NCBI GenBank assembly: GCA_030428615.1
Contig: JAUIDN010000020.1
Location: 1-60,532, forward strand
Length of the DNA: 60,532 bases
Source: Alphaproteobacteria bacterium
GTDB lineage: Bacteria > Pseudomonadota > Alphaproteobacteria > Sphingomonadales > Emcibacteraceae
Reading direction: 5' to 3'
Shown: positions 30,324 to 38,982 of the stretch, piece by piece
Layout of the letters: every line of letters begins with the position of its first letter
Position numbering within the stretch: position 1 is the first letter of the stretch
Translations under genes and position numbers: made by a program
The notes under the pieces: model-generated
Seen by the model: only the letters and a program-made list of their open reading frames with translations
Databases searched by the model: none
What the model was told of the DNA's origin: nothing

Positions 30324-30755
30324 ATGCGCCATCGCAAAGCTGGGCGTAAGCTAAATAAAACCAGTTCTCATCGTAAAGCGATGTTTGCCAATATGGCTTC
30401 AGCGCTTCTAAAGCATGAGCAAATTATTACGACACTGCCGAAGGCAAAAGAATTGCGTCCGATCGTGGAGCGTCTTATTACGCTTGGAAAACGCGGCTCG
30501 CTTCATGCGCGTCGTCAGGCCCTTTCAAAATTGCCAGCGTCTGACAAGGAAATCGTTCAGAAACTGTTCGATACTCTTGCGGAACGTTATAAAGAACGTA
30601 ACGGTGGTTATACACGTGTTCTTAAAGCAGGCTTCCGTCATGGCGATGCTGCGCCGGTTGCGGTAATTGAACTTGTTGATCGTGATGAAAGTGCAAAAGG
30701 CCAGGACAGTGGTCCCGTATTTGATGAGGATATCGAAGACGAAGCCGTAGCCTAA
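30324..30755 (+). CDS. rplQ: 50S ribosomal protein L17
   Basis: A 143-residue protein (E. coli 127) near the exit tunnel. The [28 protein letters not shown]-terminal region and [25 protein letters not shown] are conserved; the last ~25 residues are acidic and probably disordered. It is the last gene of the ribosomal cluster, and an intrinsic terminator follows 25 nt after its stop. Confidence 0.98.
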   Translation: MRHRKAGRKLNKTSSHRKAMFANMASALLKHEQIITTLPKAKELRPIVERLITLGKRGSLHARRQALSKLPASDKEIVQKLFDTLAERYKERNGGYTRVLKAGFRHGDAAPVAVIELVDRDESAKGQDSGPVFDEDIEDEAVA

Positions 30756-30780
30756 AACGCAAACCAAAATAATTTTTAAA

Positions 30781-30807
30781 AAAGCAGTCCGGCGGGCTGC
30801 TTTTTTT
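30781..30807 (+). terminator. Terminator of the alpha operon
   Basis: AAAGCAGTCC (30781-30790) pairs with GGGCTGCTTT (30794-30803), one G-U, across a GGC loop, and the T-run continues to 30807. This closes the 30-kb ribosomal cluster. Confidence 0.88.
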
Positions 30808-30846
30808 GTGCCGTGTTAATTTTTCTTTACGATCTGTCGCTTAATC

Positions 30847-30875
30847 TTGCGGGCACAAGGATAAAATTCTATAAA
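30847..30875 (+). promoter_or_regulatory. Possible sigma70 promoter of fbaA
   Basis: TTGCGG (30847-30852) and TATAAA (30870-30875) are separated by 17 nt and lie about 40 nt before the aldolase start codon. The -10 is good, the -35 weak. With terminators on both sides the aldolase gene looks like a separate transcript. Confidence 0.5.
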
Positions 30876-30916
30876 TGATCATGGACGAAAATCACTAAAT
30901 TCTAAAGGATAAAAAA

Positions 30917-31984
30917 ATGGCACTTAAACCGGGCGTTGTATGCGGCGAAGATTATGTTGAACTTGTTAATGCTTGTAAGGATGGTGGCTATGCGCTCGCG
31001 GCTGTGAATTGTGTGGGAACCAATAGCGTTAACGCAGTGATGGAAGCGGCAGCAAAGAACAACAGTGACGTGATCATTCAATTTTCAAATGGTGGCACGC
31101 AATTTTTCGCCGGTCAGGGAATGGAAGATGGTTTTCAGGCAAAGGTGTTAGGCGCAGTGTCTGCGGCGCAGCATGTTCATTTACTTGCCGAACATTATGG
31201 TATTTGCGCCGTCCTTCATACTGACCATGCGAACCGTAAGCTTGTTCCCTGGGTGGATGCGTTGGTTGATCATTCGGAGGAATATTTTAAAAAACATGGC
31301 AAAGCACTCTACAGTTCACATATGCTTGATCTTTCCGAAGAAGACATTGATGACAACCTGAATGAATGTGCACGTATGCTGGAGCGTATGGCCAAACTGG
31401 ACATGAGCCTTGAAATAGAGCTCGGAATTACAGGTGGCGAAGAGGACGGTGTCGGTCATGATATCGAAGAAGGGGCGGATAGTTCCCATCTTTATACACA
31501 GCCGGAAGATGTGCTTAAAGCATATGATCTTCTGACGCCGATTGGGCATTTCTCTGTTGCGGCGTCATTTGGTAATGTTCACGGTGTGTATAAACCGGGA
31601 AATGTTCAGCTTCGTCCGGAAATTCTTAAAAACAGTCAGGCTTTGGTGCAGGAAACGCATAGCACAGCGGACAAGCCGCTTAACCTTGTTTTCCATGGTG
31701 GGTCCGGTTCAGAAAAAGATAAAATTGCGGCCGCCATTTCTTATGGTGTGTTCAAAATGAATATTGATACTGATACGCAGTTTGCCTTCGCCAATGGAGT
31801 CGGTAAATATGTTGATGAACATCACAAGGCATTTAAATACCAAATTGACCCCGACGACGGTACTCCATACAAAAAATTCTATGATCCGCGTAAATGGTTG
31901 CGTCAGGGCGAGCTTTCATTTGTCAGTCGTCTTGATGAAGCATTTGAAGATCTTGGCTCGGCCGGGCGCTCTCTTGCAAAATAA
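30917..31984 (+). CDS. fbaA: Fructose-bisphosphate aldolase, class II
   Basis: A 355-residue zinc-dependent aldolase of the class IIA (E. coli FbaA) type, interconverting fructose 1,6-bisphosphate with dihydroxyacetone phosphate and glyceraldehyde 3-phosphate. Visible motifs are AVNCVGTNSVNAVMEAA near the N-terminus, HTDHANRKLVPWVDAL with catalytic Asp and zinc His (about residues 100-115), ELGITGGEEDGV with its zinc-site glutamate region, AASFGNVHGVY and VFHGGSGS (zinc His and phosphate loop), then KMNIDTDTQ. It stands alone between two terminators, among genes that are not glycolytic. Confidence 0.96.
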   Translation: MALKPGVVCGEDYVELVNACKDGGYALAAVNCVGTNSVNAVMEAAAKNNSDVIIQFSNGGTQFFAGQGMEDGFQAKVLGAVSAAQHVHLLAEHYGICAVLHTDHANRKLVPWVDALVDHSEEYFKKHGKALYSSHMLDLSEEDIDDNLNECARMLERMAKLDMSLEIELGITGGEEDGVGHDIEEGADSSHLYTQPEDVLKAYDLLTPIGHFSVAASFGNVHGVYKPGNVQLRPEILKNSQALVQETHSTADKPLNLVFHGGSGSEKDKIAAAISYGVFKMNIDTDTQFAFANGVGKYVDEHHKAFKYQIDPDDGTPYKKFYDPRKWLRQGELSFVSRLDEAFEDLGSAGRSLAK

Positions 31985-32002
31985 AACTTAATCTCTATCT
32001 TA

Positions 32003-32034
32003 ATAAGGCAGGTCTTTTTATCTGCCTTATTTGT
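32003..32034 (+). terminator. Terminator after fbaA
   Basis: ATAAGGCAG (32003-32011) pairs perfectly with CTGCCTTAT (32022-32030), followed by TTGTTTG. The stem is good and the T-tract moderate. It lies 18 nt after the aldolase stop. Confidence 0.75.
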
Positions 32035-32124
32035 TTGCTCCTGCTTGAATGAGCGGAAGCATAATTTTGCCATGTATCATTATTATAACTGAATTTTTAA
32101 TATTTATATTTTATTGGAATGATT

Positions 32125-33585
32125 ATGAAAAAAATGATGAAATATAGTCTCGGCTTGCTGTCACTTTTGATGCTGACGGTAGCGCTTATGAATGGCTCAA
32201 TGCAATCAAATTCCAATGCTCAAAATCAGGAAAATAGACGTGTGCCGACTTCGGAAGCAGAAGTGAAGCTTTCCTATGCGCCCATTGTTCGCCAGGCGGC
32301 ACCGGCAGTTGTAAATATATATACAAAACGTGTGGTCAGAACGCGGACCTCACCGTTCTTGGACGATCCGTTCTTTAGCCGGTTTTTCGGCGGTTCATCC
32401 GTCCCCAGGGAACGTATTGAAAGATCACTTGGGTCTGGTGTGATTGTACGCCAAGACGGCGTGATCATAACCAACCACCATGTTATTGATGGTGCTGATG
32501 AAATTACCGTCGCTCTTCACGACCGGCGTGAATTTGAGGCGGAAGTTATTTTGATGGATGATAGCAGTGACCTCGCGATCCTTAGAATTGAACCAAAAGG
32601 CGAGCCGTTATCAGTGCTGGAATTCAGTAGCAACGAAGATGTTGAGGTCGGTGACCTTGTGCTAGCTATTGGGAATCCATTTGGGGTTGGACAATCGGTC
32701 ACAAGCGGTATTGTTTCCGCACTGGCGCGAACCCAGGTTGGTGATGATGCATATCAGTTTTTTATACAGACAGACGCTGCGGTAAACCCGGGTAATAGTG
32801 GCGGTGCACTGGTGGGGATGGATGGTAAATTGGTGGGCATTAATACTTCCATATATTCGCGAAGTGGTGGCTCTAACGGTATTGGATTTGCGATTCCCGT
32901 TAAAATGGTTGATTTCGTACTTAACGCAGCGCTCAACGATGGGCAGATAATCCGGCCGTGGTTCGGTGCAACTGGACAGGCCGTGACATCAGAAATTGCG
33001 GAAAGCCTTGGTTTTGATCGCCCAGGCGGTGTTTTGGTTGATAACGTTTTTCCGGACAGCCCCGCCGACCGTGGTGGTCTAGAGCCGGGCGATGTGATCT
33101 TGTCGATTGATGGTGAGGAAATATTTGATACACAGGGACTTAAATATTTTATCGGCTTGGGAAAAGTGGGTGGTGAAACCATCCTTGACGTAATGAATGG
33201 CGATGAAAGAAAATCCCTGACCATTGAGCTTGAAACCGCGCCGGAGATTCCACCAAGGGATATCACAGTTTTGGAAGGGGATCATATTTTTGAAAATATG
33301 GAAGTCGCAAATCTTTCGCCAGCTTTTTCCAACGAACTTGGGGTAAATATGTTTGATAAAGGTGTCATTATTCTCGAAATTGATCGCGCCAGCCCGGTTC
33401 GCCAATTGAATATTTTACGGCCGGGAGACATATTTGAACAGGTTGACGGTGAAGATATTGATACGGTTGATGAACTTGAAGACGTCTTGGATGATGTCGG
33501 TAGGGATGTTTCATTTTCAGTGAGGCGATCCGGCCGCTTAATAGAATGCCAGGCACGTGGCCGTGGCAGCTATAGCTGCCGATGA
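32125..33585 (+). CDS. degQ: Periplasmic serine endoprotease, Do/HtrA family
   Basis: A 486-residue exported protease and chaperone. Residues 1-22 form a signal peptide or anchor (KKMMKYSLGLLSLLMLTVALM). The trypsin-like domain (about 50-285) has the full triad: H119 in TNHHVID, D149 in SSDLAIL and S225 in NPGNSGG. Two PDZ domains follow (about 290-385 and 395-485). It degrades or refolds misfolded envelope proteins. ATG 32125 is preferred to ATG 32119 because GGA at 32116-32118 is then 6 nt away. Its stop overlaps an ATG (33582) that probably was the ancestral start of rarA. DegP or DegQ naming cannot be settled by sequence alone. Confidence 0.95.
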   Translation: MKKMMKYSLGLLSLLMLTVALMNGSMQSNSNAQNQENRRVPTSEAEVKLSYAPIVRQAAPAVVNIYTKRVVRTRTSPFLDDPFFSRFFGGSSVPRERIERSLGSGVIVRQDGVIITNHHVIDGADEITVALHDRREFEAEVILMDDSSDLAILRIEPKGEPLSVLEFSSNEDVEVGDLVLAIGNPFGVGQSVTSGIVSALARTQVGDDAYQFFIQTDAAVNPGNSGGALVGMDGKLVGINTSIYSRSGGSNGIGFAIPVKMVDFVLNAALNDGQIIRPWFGATGQAVTSEIAESLGFDRPGGVLVDNVFPDSPADRGGLEPGDVILSIDGEEIFDTQGLKYFIGLGKVGGETILDVMNGDERKSLTIELETAPEIPPRDITVLEGDHIFENMEVANLSPAFSNELGVNMFDKGVIILEIDRASPVRQLNILRPGDIFEQVDGEDIDTVDELEDVLDDVGRDVSFSVRRSGRLIECQARGRGSYSCR

Positions 33586-33616
33586 GTGATTTATTTGCCC
33601 ATGAGTGATTTATTTG
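33582..33616 (+). repeat. 19-bp tandem duplication spanning the rarA start
   Basis: ATGAGTGATTTATTTG occurs at 33582-33597 and again at 33601-33616, a direct repeat with a 19-nt period (the unit ends CCC). The first copy's ATG overlaps the degQ TGA stop but reads MSDLFAHE then stop; the second copy's ATG is in frame with rarA. The arrangement looks like a recent tandem duplication of the start site. Confidence 0.9.
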
Positions 33617-34902
33617 AAAGCGCAGGACTTGAAAAAGGGGCGCCGCGACCACTTGCCGATCGCTTAAGGCCGAAAACGCTTTCAGAAGTTGTGGGACAGA
33701 CGCACCTGACTGATGCTGGTGGCACGCTTCGACGGATGCTGGATGCGGGGCATTTATCATCCCTTATTTTTTGGGGTCCGCCGGGTACCGGAAAAACAAC
33801 GACGGCACGGTTGCTCGCTGAGGATACGGATCTCTACTTTGAGCAGATATCAGCCGTTTTTTCCGGAGTTGCGGATCTGAGAAAATGTTTCGATGCCGCC
33901 AAGGAAAGACGCCGAACGGGCAAAGGAACACTTTTATTCGTAGATGAAATCCATCGCTTTAACCGGTCACAGCAGGATGGTTTTTTACCTTATGTGGAAG
34001 ATGGTACAATCGTTCTGGTGGGGGCGACGACGGAGAATCCATCATTCGAACTAAATGCCGCGCTTTTGTCACGAATGCAGGTGTTGACGCTTAATCGTCT
34101 GGATAATACCGCGATGGAAGAACTTCTCAAACGCGCCGAGGAATTGGAAGATAAGGAGCTTCCCGTAACAAAGGACGCCCGGTCACTTCTTTACAATATG
34201 GCGGACGGGGACGGCAGATATCTTCTTAATCTTGCTGAAATTCTTCTTGGTCTTGAGTTTGATGAAAATCTTGATAGCAATGCGCTGTTACAAGTCTTGC
34301 AAAAAAGAGCCCCGGTTTATGACAAAGACCGGGAAGGGCACTATAATTTAATTTCCGCCCTTCATAAATCATTGCGGGGTTCAGACACGGATGCCGCGCT
34401 TTATTGGGCGGCAAGGATGCTGACAGGTGGCGAAGATCCGTTATATATCCTGAGGCGACTTGTGCGCTTCGCGGTTGAAGATATCGGCCTTGCCGATCCG
34501 CAGGCAGTGATACAAGCGAATGCGGCGCGCGAAATGTATGAATTTCTTGGATCGCCTGAAGGCGATATCGCCATTGCACAGCTGGTTATTTATCTTGGAA
34601 CGGCACCAAAATCAAATGCCGTTTATAAGGCGGAAAAAGCATCAAAGAGAAGGGCAAAGGAGACGGGGTCACTCAGCCCGCCCATGCATATTCTTAATGC
34701 GCCAACCAAAATGATGAAGGAAATGGGATACGGTAAGAATTATCAATATGATCACGACGCAGAGGACGGTTTCTCCGGACAGAATTATTTTCCTGATGGT
34801 CTTGACCGTGAACGATATTACCGACCCGTAAACCGCGGTTTCGAACGCGAAATTTCAAAGCGGCTCGAATACTGGACAAAGCTTCGGGAAGAAAAAAGCT
34901 AA
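33601..34902 (+). CDS. rarA: Replication-associated recombination AAA ATPase RarA/MgsA
   Basis: A 433-residue AAA+ ATPase of the RarA (MgsA/WRNIP1) family. Features: RPKTLSEVVGQTHL near the N-terminus, Walker A GPPGTGKTTTARL (about 57-69), Walker B FVDEIHRFN (about 110-118), sensor 1 GATTENPSF, and the C-terminal tetramerisation region with AMYEFLGSPEGDIAIAQLVIYL. It acts at stalled replication forks with SSB. I start at ATG 33601 (second repeat copy); an upstream GTG at 33586 would add five residues. Its stop overlaps the convergent cfa stop by 4 nt. Confidence 0.96.
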   Translation: MSDLFESAGLEKGAPRPLADRLRPKTLSEVVGQTHLTDAGGTLRRMLDAGHLSSLIFWGPPGTGKTTTARLLAEDTDLYFEQISAVFSGVADLRKCFDAAKERRRTGKGTLLFVDEIHRFNRSQQDGFLPYVEDGTIVLVGATTENPSFELNAALLSRMQVLTLNRLDNTAMEELLKRAEELEDKELPVTKDARSLLYNMADGDGRYLLNLAEILLGLEFDENLDSNALLQVLQKRAPVYDKDREGHYNLISALHKSLRGSDTDAALYWAARMLTGGEDPLYILRRLVRFAVEDIGLADPQAVIQANAAREMYEFLGSPEGDIAIAQLVIYLGTAPKSNAVYKAEKASKRRAKETGSLSPPMHILNAPTKMMKEMGYGKNYQYDHDAEDGFSGQNYFPDGLDRERYYRPVNRGFEREISKRLEYWTKLREEKS

Positions 34903-36086
34903 TCACACAGATATTTCCGGTCCAACGGCACATTGTCCTGCCATTTTGAAAGCTGGAATTGAAAAACCACATGACCAAGGTTTCTAAACGCGCATTCAGC
35001 ACTGGCCAGATAAAATTCCCACATCCGTAAAAAGTTTTCATCATACAGATCAATAATCTTATCCCGGTTTGCATCAACCCGTTTTCGCCACTCACAAAGC
35101 GTTTTTGCATAATGCAGCCGCAGAACTTCCATATCAGTGATATAAAGACCAGCTTTTTCAATGACCGGTGCCATCTCGGATAATGCAGGCGCATAACCGC
35201 CGGGAAAAATATATTTCTTCGTCCAGGGATCGGTTTCTCCCGGGCCATCGGCGCGGCCAATAGTATGAATAAGGGCGACACCGTCGTCATTCAGGCATTC
35301 GTATACTTTATTGAAAAAAGTCTGGTACTGCTTACGCCCGACATGTTCAAACATACCAACAGAGACAATCCGGTCATATTTTTCACTCACATGGCGATAA
35401 TCACGAAGCTGATAATCTACATTATCATTATTCTGCGCATTTCGTTGCGCGACCTTTAATTGTTCTTCGCTTAAGGTAACGCCTGTTACTTTTGCGCCGG
35501 AAGTATCGCTTAGATGTTGGCTAAGGCCACCCCAGCCGCAGCCAATATCAAGAACATTATGGTCTGGTTTTAACAAAAGCTTTTTAGCAATCAGGTTCAT
35601 TTTATTATGCTGTGCCTGTTCCAGCGTATCATTTTCCGATGTAAAATAGGCGCTCGAATATTGCCTGTTTTCATCAAGAAAAAGATCATAAAGATCATCC
35701 GAAAGGTCATAATGATGCGCGACATTCTTCTTGGATGTTGAGGCTTCGTTAATCTGTCCAAGCCAGCCTTTAAACCGACTGTAAGGGTCACCCCCCATAA
35801 GGTGAAACGGGTTATCGGGCCGCCACTCCATATTTTTTGTAATCAGGTATAAAAAATCATAAACATTATGGGGAGGCTCAATTGTCAAGGAGCCATCCAT
35901 GTAGGCTTCCCCCGCCTTCATATCCGGCTTTAGAAAAAGCTTCCATAGAAGTGATTTGTCATGCATGCGTATGGTGACGGAAGGTTCATCTGTGCCACAA
36001 TATATGTGCTTTTTCCCTTCTACATCAATTATATTTAAAGTACCCTGCTTAATAAGCTTTTTTAGGAATATAGATAAAGGAAACAA
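34899..36086 (-). CDS. cfa: Cyclopropane-fatty-acyl-phospholipid synthase
   Basis: A 395-residue SAM-dependent enzyme that adds a methylene bridge to unsaturated phospholipid acyl chains in the inner membrane. The N-terminal lipid-binding domain (about 1-110) leads to the methyltransferase fold with SAM motif VLDIGCGWGGLS (about 185-196), SVGMFEHVG (bicarbonate-site region) and IHTIGR. The catalytic-domain signature HHYDLSDDLYDLFLD and YSSAYF lies near residue 125-150. It is transcribed from its own promoter region between it and crcB, and its 3' end overlaps rarA by 4 nt with no room for a terminator. Confidence 0.95.
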   Translation of the reverse strand: MFPLSIFLKKLIKQGTLNIIDVEGKKHIYCGTDEPSVTIRMHDKSLLWKLFLKPDMKAGEAYMDGSLTIEPPHNVYDFLYLITKNMEWRPDNPFHLMGGDPYSRFKGWLGQINEASTSKKNVAHHYDLSDDLYDLFLDENRQYSSAYFTSENDTLEQAQHNKMNLIAKKLLLKPDHNVLDIGCGWGGLSQHLSDTSGAKVTGVTLSEEQLKVAQRNAQNNDNVDYQLRDYRHVSEKYDRIVSVGMFEHVGRKQYQTFFNKVYECLNDDGVALIHTIGRADGPGETDPWTKKYIFPGGYAPALSEMAPVIEKAGLYITDMEVLRLHYAKTLCEWRKRVDANRDKIIDLYDENFLRMWEFYLASAECAFRNLGHVVFQFQLSKWQDNVPLDRKYLCD

Positions 36087-36186
36087 CTTGGACCCCTGGA
36101 TAAGAAAGTTTTATGAATAAAGCTGGATTATTCCAAAAAAGGCTATAAAAAACAATCAAAGAAATATTTATTGTCAGGAGGGAAAC

Positions 36187-36564
36187 ATGAATGCGATTTT
36201 GGCCGTTGCCGCGGGTGGGGCGATTGGTGCGACGGGCCGTCTCCTTATTGGCAGAATGATGTTGAATTTAATGGGGCCGGGCTACCCGTGGGGGACATTT
36301 GCGGTCAATATTTTAGGATCATTTCTGATAGGGCTCTTTGTCGAGTTATTGGCTCAGAAGTTCACATTATCGCATCAATGGCAGTTGTTTTTGATTGTTG
36401 GTGTCCTTGGTGGGTTTACAACGTTCTCCGCTTTTTCGCTGGAAGTTGGGCTTATGCTCCAAAAAGATCAGTTTTCAACTGCTGCGGTTTACGCGCTGGG
36501 GTCGGTATTTTTGGGGCTCGTTGCCTTGTTCGCCGGCATTTACGCCGGCAAAGCTGTTTGTTAG
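36187..36564 (+). CDS. crcB: Fluoride ion channel CrcB/Fluc
   Basis: A 125-residue membrane protein with four predicted transmembrane helices. Diagnostic motifs: GGAIGATGRLLIG near the N-terminus, GTFAVNILGSFLIG (about 36-49) with the pore Asn, and GGFTTFSAFSLE (about 75-86) with the Phe-box residues. Dual-topology Fluc dimers export fluoride. AGGAGGGAAAC precedes the ATG. I looked for a fluoride riboswitch in the 100-nt gap upstream and saw none. rluC follows after 9 nt. Confidence 0.96.
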   Translation: MNAILAVAAGGAIGATGRLLIGRMMLNLMGPGYPWGTFAVNILGSFLIGLFVELLAQKFTLSHQWQLFLIVGVLGGFTTFSAFSLEVGLMLQKDQFSTAAVYALGSVFLGLVALFAGIYAGKAVC

Positions 36565-36573
36565 GGTATATGT

Positions 36574-37563
36574 ATGTCCGGTGTTTCCAAAGAATATGTG
36601 AAAGATACAGAATCAGGCTGGCGTCTGGATAAATGGTTTAAGGTTCATTTTCCCGGACTTAGTTACGGGCGGTTATCCAAAATTATCCGTAAAGGTGAAG
36701 TCCGTGTTGACGGAAAGCGCGTGAAAGCAAACTTTCATCTGGAAGGTGGTATGGAAATAAGGCTTCCGCCCCTTGGCCGCGAAGAAAGAACAGCGAGTCC
36801 TCAAAAAAAGCAAATCAGAAATGTAACTGATGAAGATGCCGCTATAATGCGGGAGATGGTCATTTTTCAGGACGATAGCGTCATTGTTTTAAATAAAATA
36901 CCCGGTCTTGCCGTACAGGGAGGAACCAATACCCCCCGGCATGTTGACGGAATGTTGGTGGCACTTCAGGGTGATAAAAAGGAGCGACCAAAACTTGTCC
37001 ACCGTCTGGATAAAGATACCAGTGGGGTTTTGGTGATCGCTAGAACGGGGCAGGCAGCAAAAAAACTGACCGAAAGTTTTAAACAGCGAAAAACCAGCAA
37101 AATATACTGGGCGCTCGTTAAGGGAAAGCCCGCGCAGACTGAAGGCGTGATAAAAGCCCCCCTTGATAAAGAATCCGGAACACAGGGCGAAAGGATGACT
37201 GTATCGGATGGCGGTAAGCGGGCGATCACTGACTTTAAAGTTATGGATAGCGCAGCGGGCACTGTAACCTGGATGGCCTTTAGACCGGTGACAGGGCGGA
37301 CACATCAGATAAGGGTTCATTCAACGCTACTGGGAACACCGATTGTTGGTGATGGCAAATATGGTGCGAAGGAAGCCTTTGTTGACGGCGCAATCAGTAA
37401 TAAACTGCATCTTCATGCGCGCAGCATTGAAATCGATCACCCTGATGGGGGTAAGTTATCGGTGGTCGCGCCGCTGCCATCACATATGAAAGAAAGCTGG
37501 GCCATGTTTGGGTTCGACGCTGAGGACAACAGCAACCCGTTTGAGGAAATGGACGATGTCTGA
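36574..37563 (+). CDS. rluC: 23S rRNA pseudouridine synthase, RluC/RluD family
   Basis: A 329-residue protein. The N-terminal S4 RNA-binding domain (about 15-70, WRLDKWFKVHFPGLSYGRLSK) precedes the RsuA/RluA catalytic domain; D146 in HRLDKDTSG is the catalytic aspartate. GRTHQIRVH near residue 248 is the second signature. It isomerises uridine to pseudouridine in 23S rRNA. RluC fits best by the crcB-rluC-HAD-ATP12 neighbourhood, but exact target sites cannot be read from sequence. It overlaps the next gene by 8 nt. Confidence 0.92.
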   Translation: MSGVSKEYVKDTESGWRLDKWFKVHFPGLSYGRLSKIIRKGEVRVDGKRVKANFHLEGGMEIRLPPLGREERTASPQKKQIRNVTDEDAAIMREMVIFQDDSVIVLNKIPGLAVQGGTNTPRHVDGMLVALQGDKKERPKLVHRLDKDTSGVLVIARTGQAAKKLTESFKQRKTSKIYWALVKGKPAQTEGVIKAPLDKESGTQGERMTVSDGGKRAITDFKVMDSAAGTVTWMAFRPVTGRTHQIRVHSTLLGTPIVGDGKYGAKEAFVDGAISNKLHLHARSIEIDHPDGGKLSVVAPLPSHMKESWAMFGFDAEDNSNPFEEMDDV

Positions 37564-38218
37564 TCCATTGAAACTGGCCATATTTGACTGCGATGGAACG
37601 TTGGTCGATGGACAGCATATGATCATAAGCTCCATGAAGCAGGCGAGTGAAAAATGCCAAATCCCCTATCCCGGCGACGAACCCGTTCGCCGTATTGTAG
37701 GGTTATCACTTTTTCAGGCGATAACGCAAATTTATCCCGACCTGTCGGAACATGACCATAATATGCTCCACAAGGAATTTGTTGAACACTTTCAGTACTT
37801 AAGAACACTCGATGATCACCATGAACCATTATATGATGGCATACGGGACGCGATATTGATGCTAAAAGAAATGAATGTTCTGCTTGGTGTGGCAACAGGA
37901 AAATCAAGTCGCGGGCTTAAAAACACACTTATGAGCCATGGTCTTGAAGACCATTTTGTGACATTAAACACGGCGGATGACGGCCCTGGCAAACCCGATC
38001 CGTCGATGATAAATGTTGCCCTTGCTGATACCGGTGTGGAACGTAAAAATGCGGTGATGATCGGGGATACAACATACGATATGGTAATGGCAGCGCAAGC
38101 CGGGGTTCGGTCAATTGGCGTTACATGGGGATACCATCCGCAGGAAGAACTTATAGCTTCCGGTGCGAACCACATCATCAGTCATATTTCGGAATTAATT
38201 GATCTGGTCAGAAAATAA
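37556..38218 (+). CDS. HAD-superfamily phosphatase (phosphoglycolate phosphatase-like)
   Basis: A 220-residue HAD hydrolase. Motif I is FDCDGTLVD with nucleophile D11 and D13; the cap domain spans about 18-85; motif II is the VATGKSS region; GKPDPSM holds the motif III lysine and MIGDTTYDMVMA the motif IV aspartate. ATG 37556 is chosen because the product then begins right before motif I; this overlaps rluC by 8 nt. The substrate is unknown; a phosphoglycolate or small sugar phosphate is plausible. The next gene starts immediately after its stop. Confidence 0.9.
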   Translation: MSDPLKLAIFDCDGTLVDGQHMIISSMKQASEKCQIPYPGDEPVRRIVGLSLFQAITQIYPDLSEHDHNMLHKEFVEHFQYLRTLDDHHEPLYDGIRDAILMLKEMNVLLGVATGKSSRGLKNTLMSHGLEDHFVTLNTADDGPGKPDPSMINVALADTGVERKNAVMIGDTTYDMVMAAQAGVRSIGVTWGYHPQEELIASGANHIISHISELIDLVRK

Positions 38219-38917
38219 ATGAAACGTTTCTATAAAAAGGTTACCGTTGAACGGCAGGACGAAATGTTCGCCGTCCTGCTTGATGGAAAGCAAATTAAAA
38301 CACCGGAAAAAGAGCTTTGCATCATGCCTTCCCGTCAAATGGCGGACGTCGTGCGCGCTGAATGGCATAATCAGGGTGGCGACATTGTTCCGGCAACCAT
38401 GCCGATAACAAAATTGGCGAATACAGCAATTGACCGCGTTCAAAAACGCAGGGACGAGATAATTGACGAACTGGTAAAATATGCGGGCTCTGATCAGTTA
38501 TGCTACCGAGCAGAGCATCCATCAGAACTTGTGAGGCTTCAGAATAAAATATGGGACCGGCTTCTTTGCTGGATGAAAGATGAAAATGATATCGGACTTA
38601 AAACAAGCAAAGGTATCATATTTGTTGAACAGGATGAAAGTGAGCTTGCGAAATTCAGAAACATTTTGAATGATATAGGAAGTTTCGAACTGACGGCATT
38701 ATACAGTATGGTAGCGGTTACAGGGTCAACGACGATCGGTTATGCGCTGTTTAAAAACCATATATCAGTAGAGCAGGCGTGGGAAGCAGGGCATCTTGAC
38801 GAAAATTTTCAGGTTTCGCAGTGGGGTACTGACGAAGAGGCCGAGGAGAGGCGGAAAAACCTGAAAAATGAACTAAACAACGCCGCTGTTTTTTTGGCTT
38901 TGTGTCAGTCGAATTAA
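38219..38917 (+). CDS. ATP12-family F1-ATPase assembly chaperone
   Basis: A 232-residue protein of the ATP12 family, which in mitochondria protects the F1 alpha subunit before assembly; alphaproteobacteria carry homologues. Recognisable parts are the RFYKKVTVERQDEMFAVLLDGKQIKTP N-terminus and the C-terminal SMVAVTGSTTIGYALF and WEAGHLDENFQVSQWG motif. It begins at the base after the HAD stop, making a four-gene operon with crcB, rluC and HAD. The bacterial role is inferred from family. Confidence 0.92.
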   Translation: MKRFYKKVTVERQDEMFAVLLDGKQIKTPEKELCIMPSRQMADVVRAEWHNQGGDIVPATMPITKLANTAIDRVQKRRDEIIDELVKYAGSDQLCYRAEHPSELVRLQNKIWDRLLCWMKDENDIGLKTSKGIIFVEQDESELAKFRNILNDIGSFELTALYSMVAVTGSTTIGYALFKNHISVEQAWEAGHLDENFQVSQWGTDEEAEERRKNLKNELNNAAVFLALCQSN

Positions 38918-38936
38918 AAAGGCTTGAAGGTCATTA

Positions 38937-38970
38937 TCATAATATGTTACTAATGAGTAACATATTATGA
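38937..38970 (+). promoter_or_regulatory. Perfect 15-bp inverted repeat before pccB (operator candidate)
   Basis: Bases 38937-38951 are exactly complementary to 38956-38970 around AATG; the inner half reads GTTACT-AATG-AGTAAC. It ends just before the GGGAGAG ribosome-binding site of pccB. A dyad this perfect and AT-rich suits a dimeric regulator (TetR- or GntR-like). As RNA it would form a hairpin next to the Shine-Dalgarno. It lacks a T-tract, so it is not a standard terminator. Confidence 0.65.
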
Positions 38971-38982
38971 GGGAGAGCATCT

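Noticed and set aside
36087-36186. Fluoride riboswitch before crcB
   Set aside because: I found none of the conserved riboswitch core sequence in the gap; only AT-rich DNA and an SD are visible.
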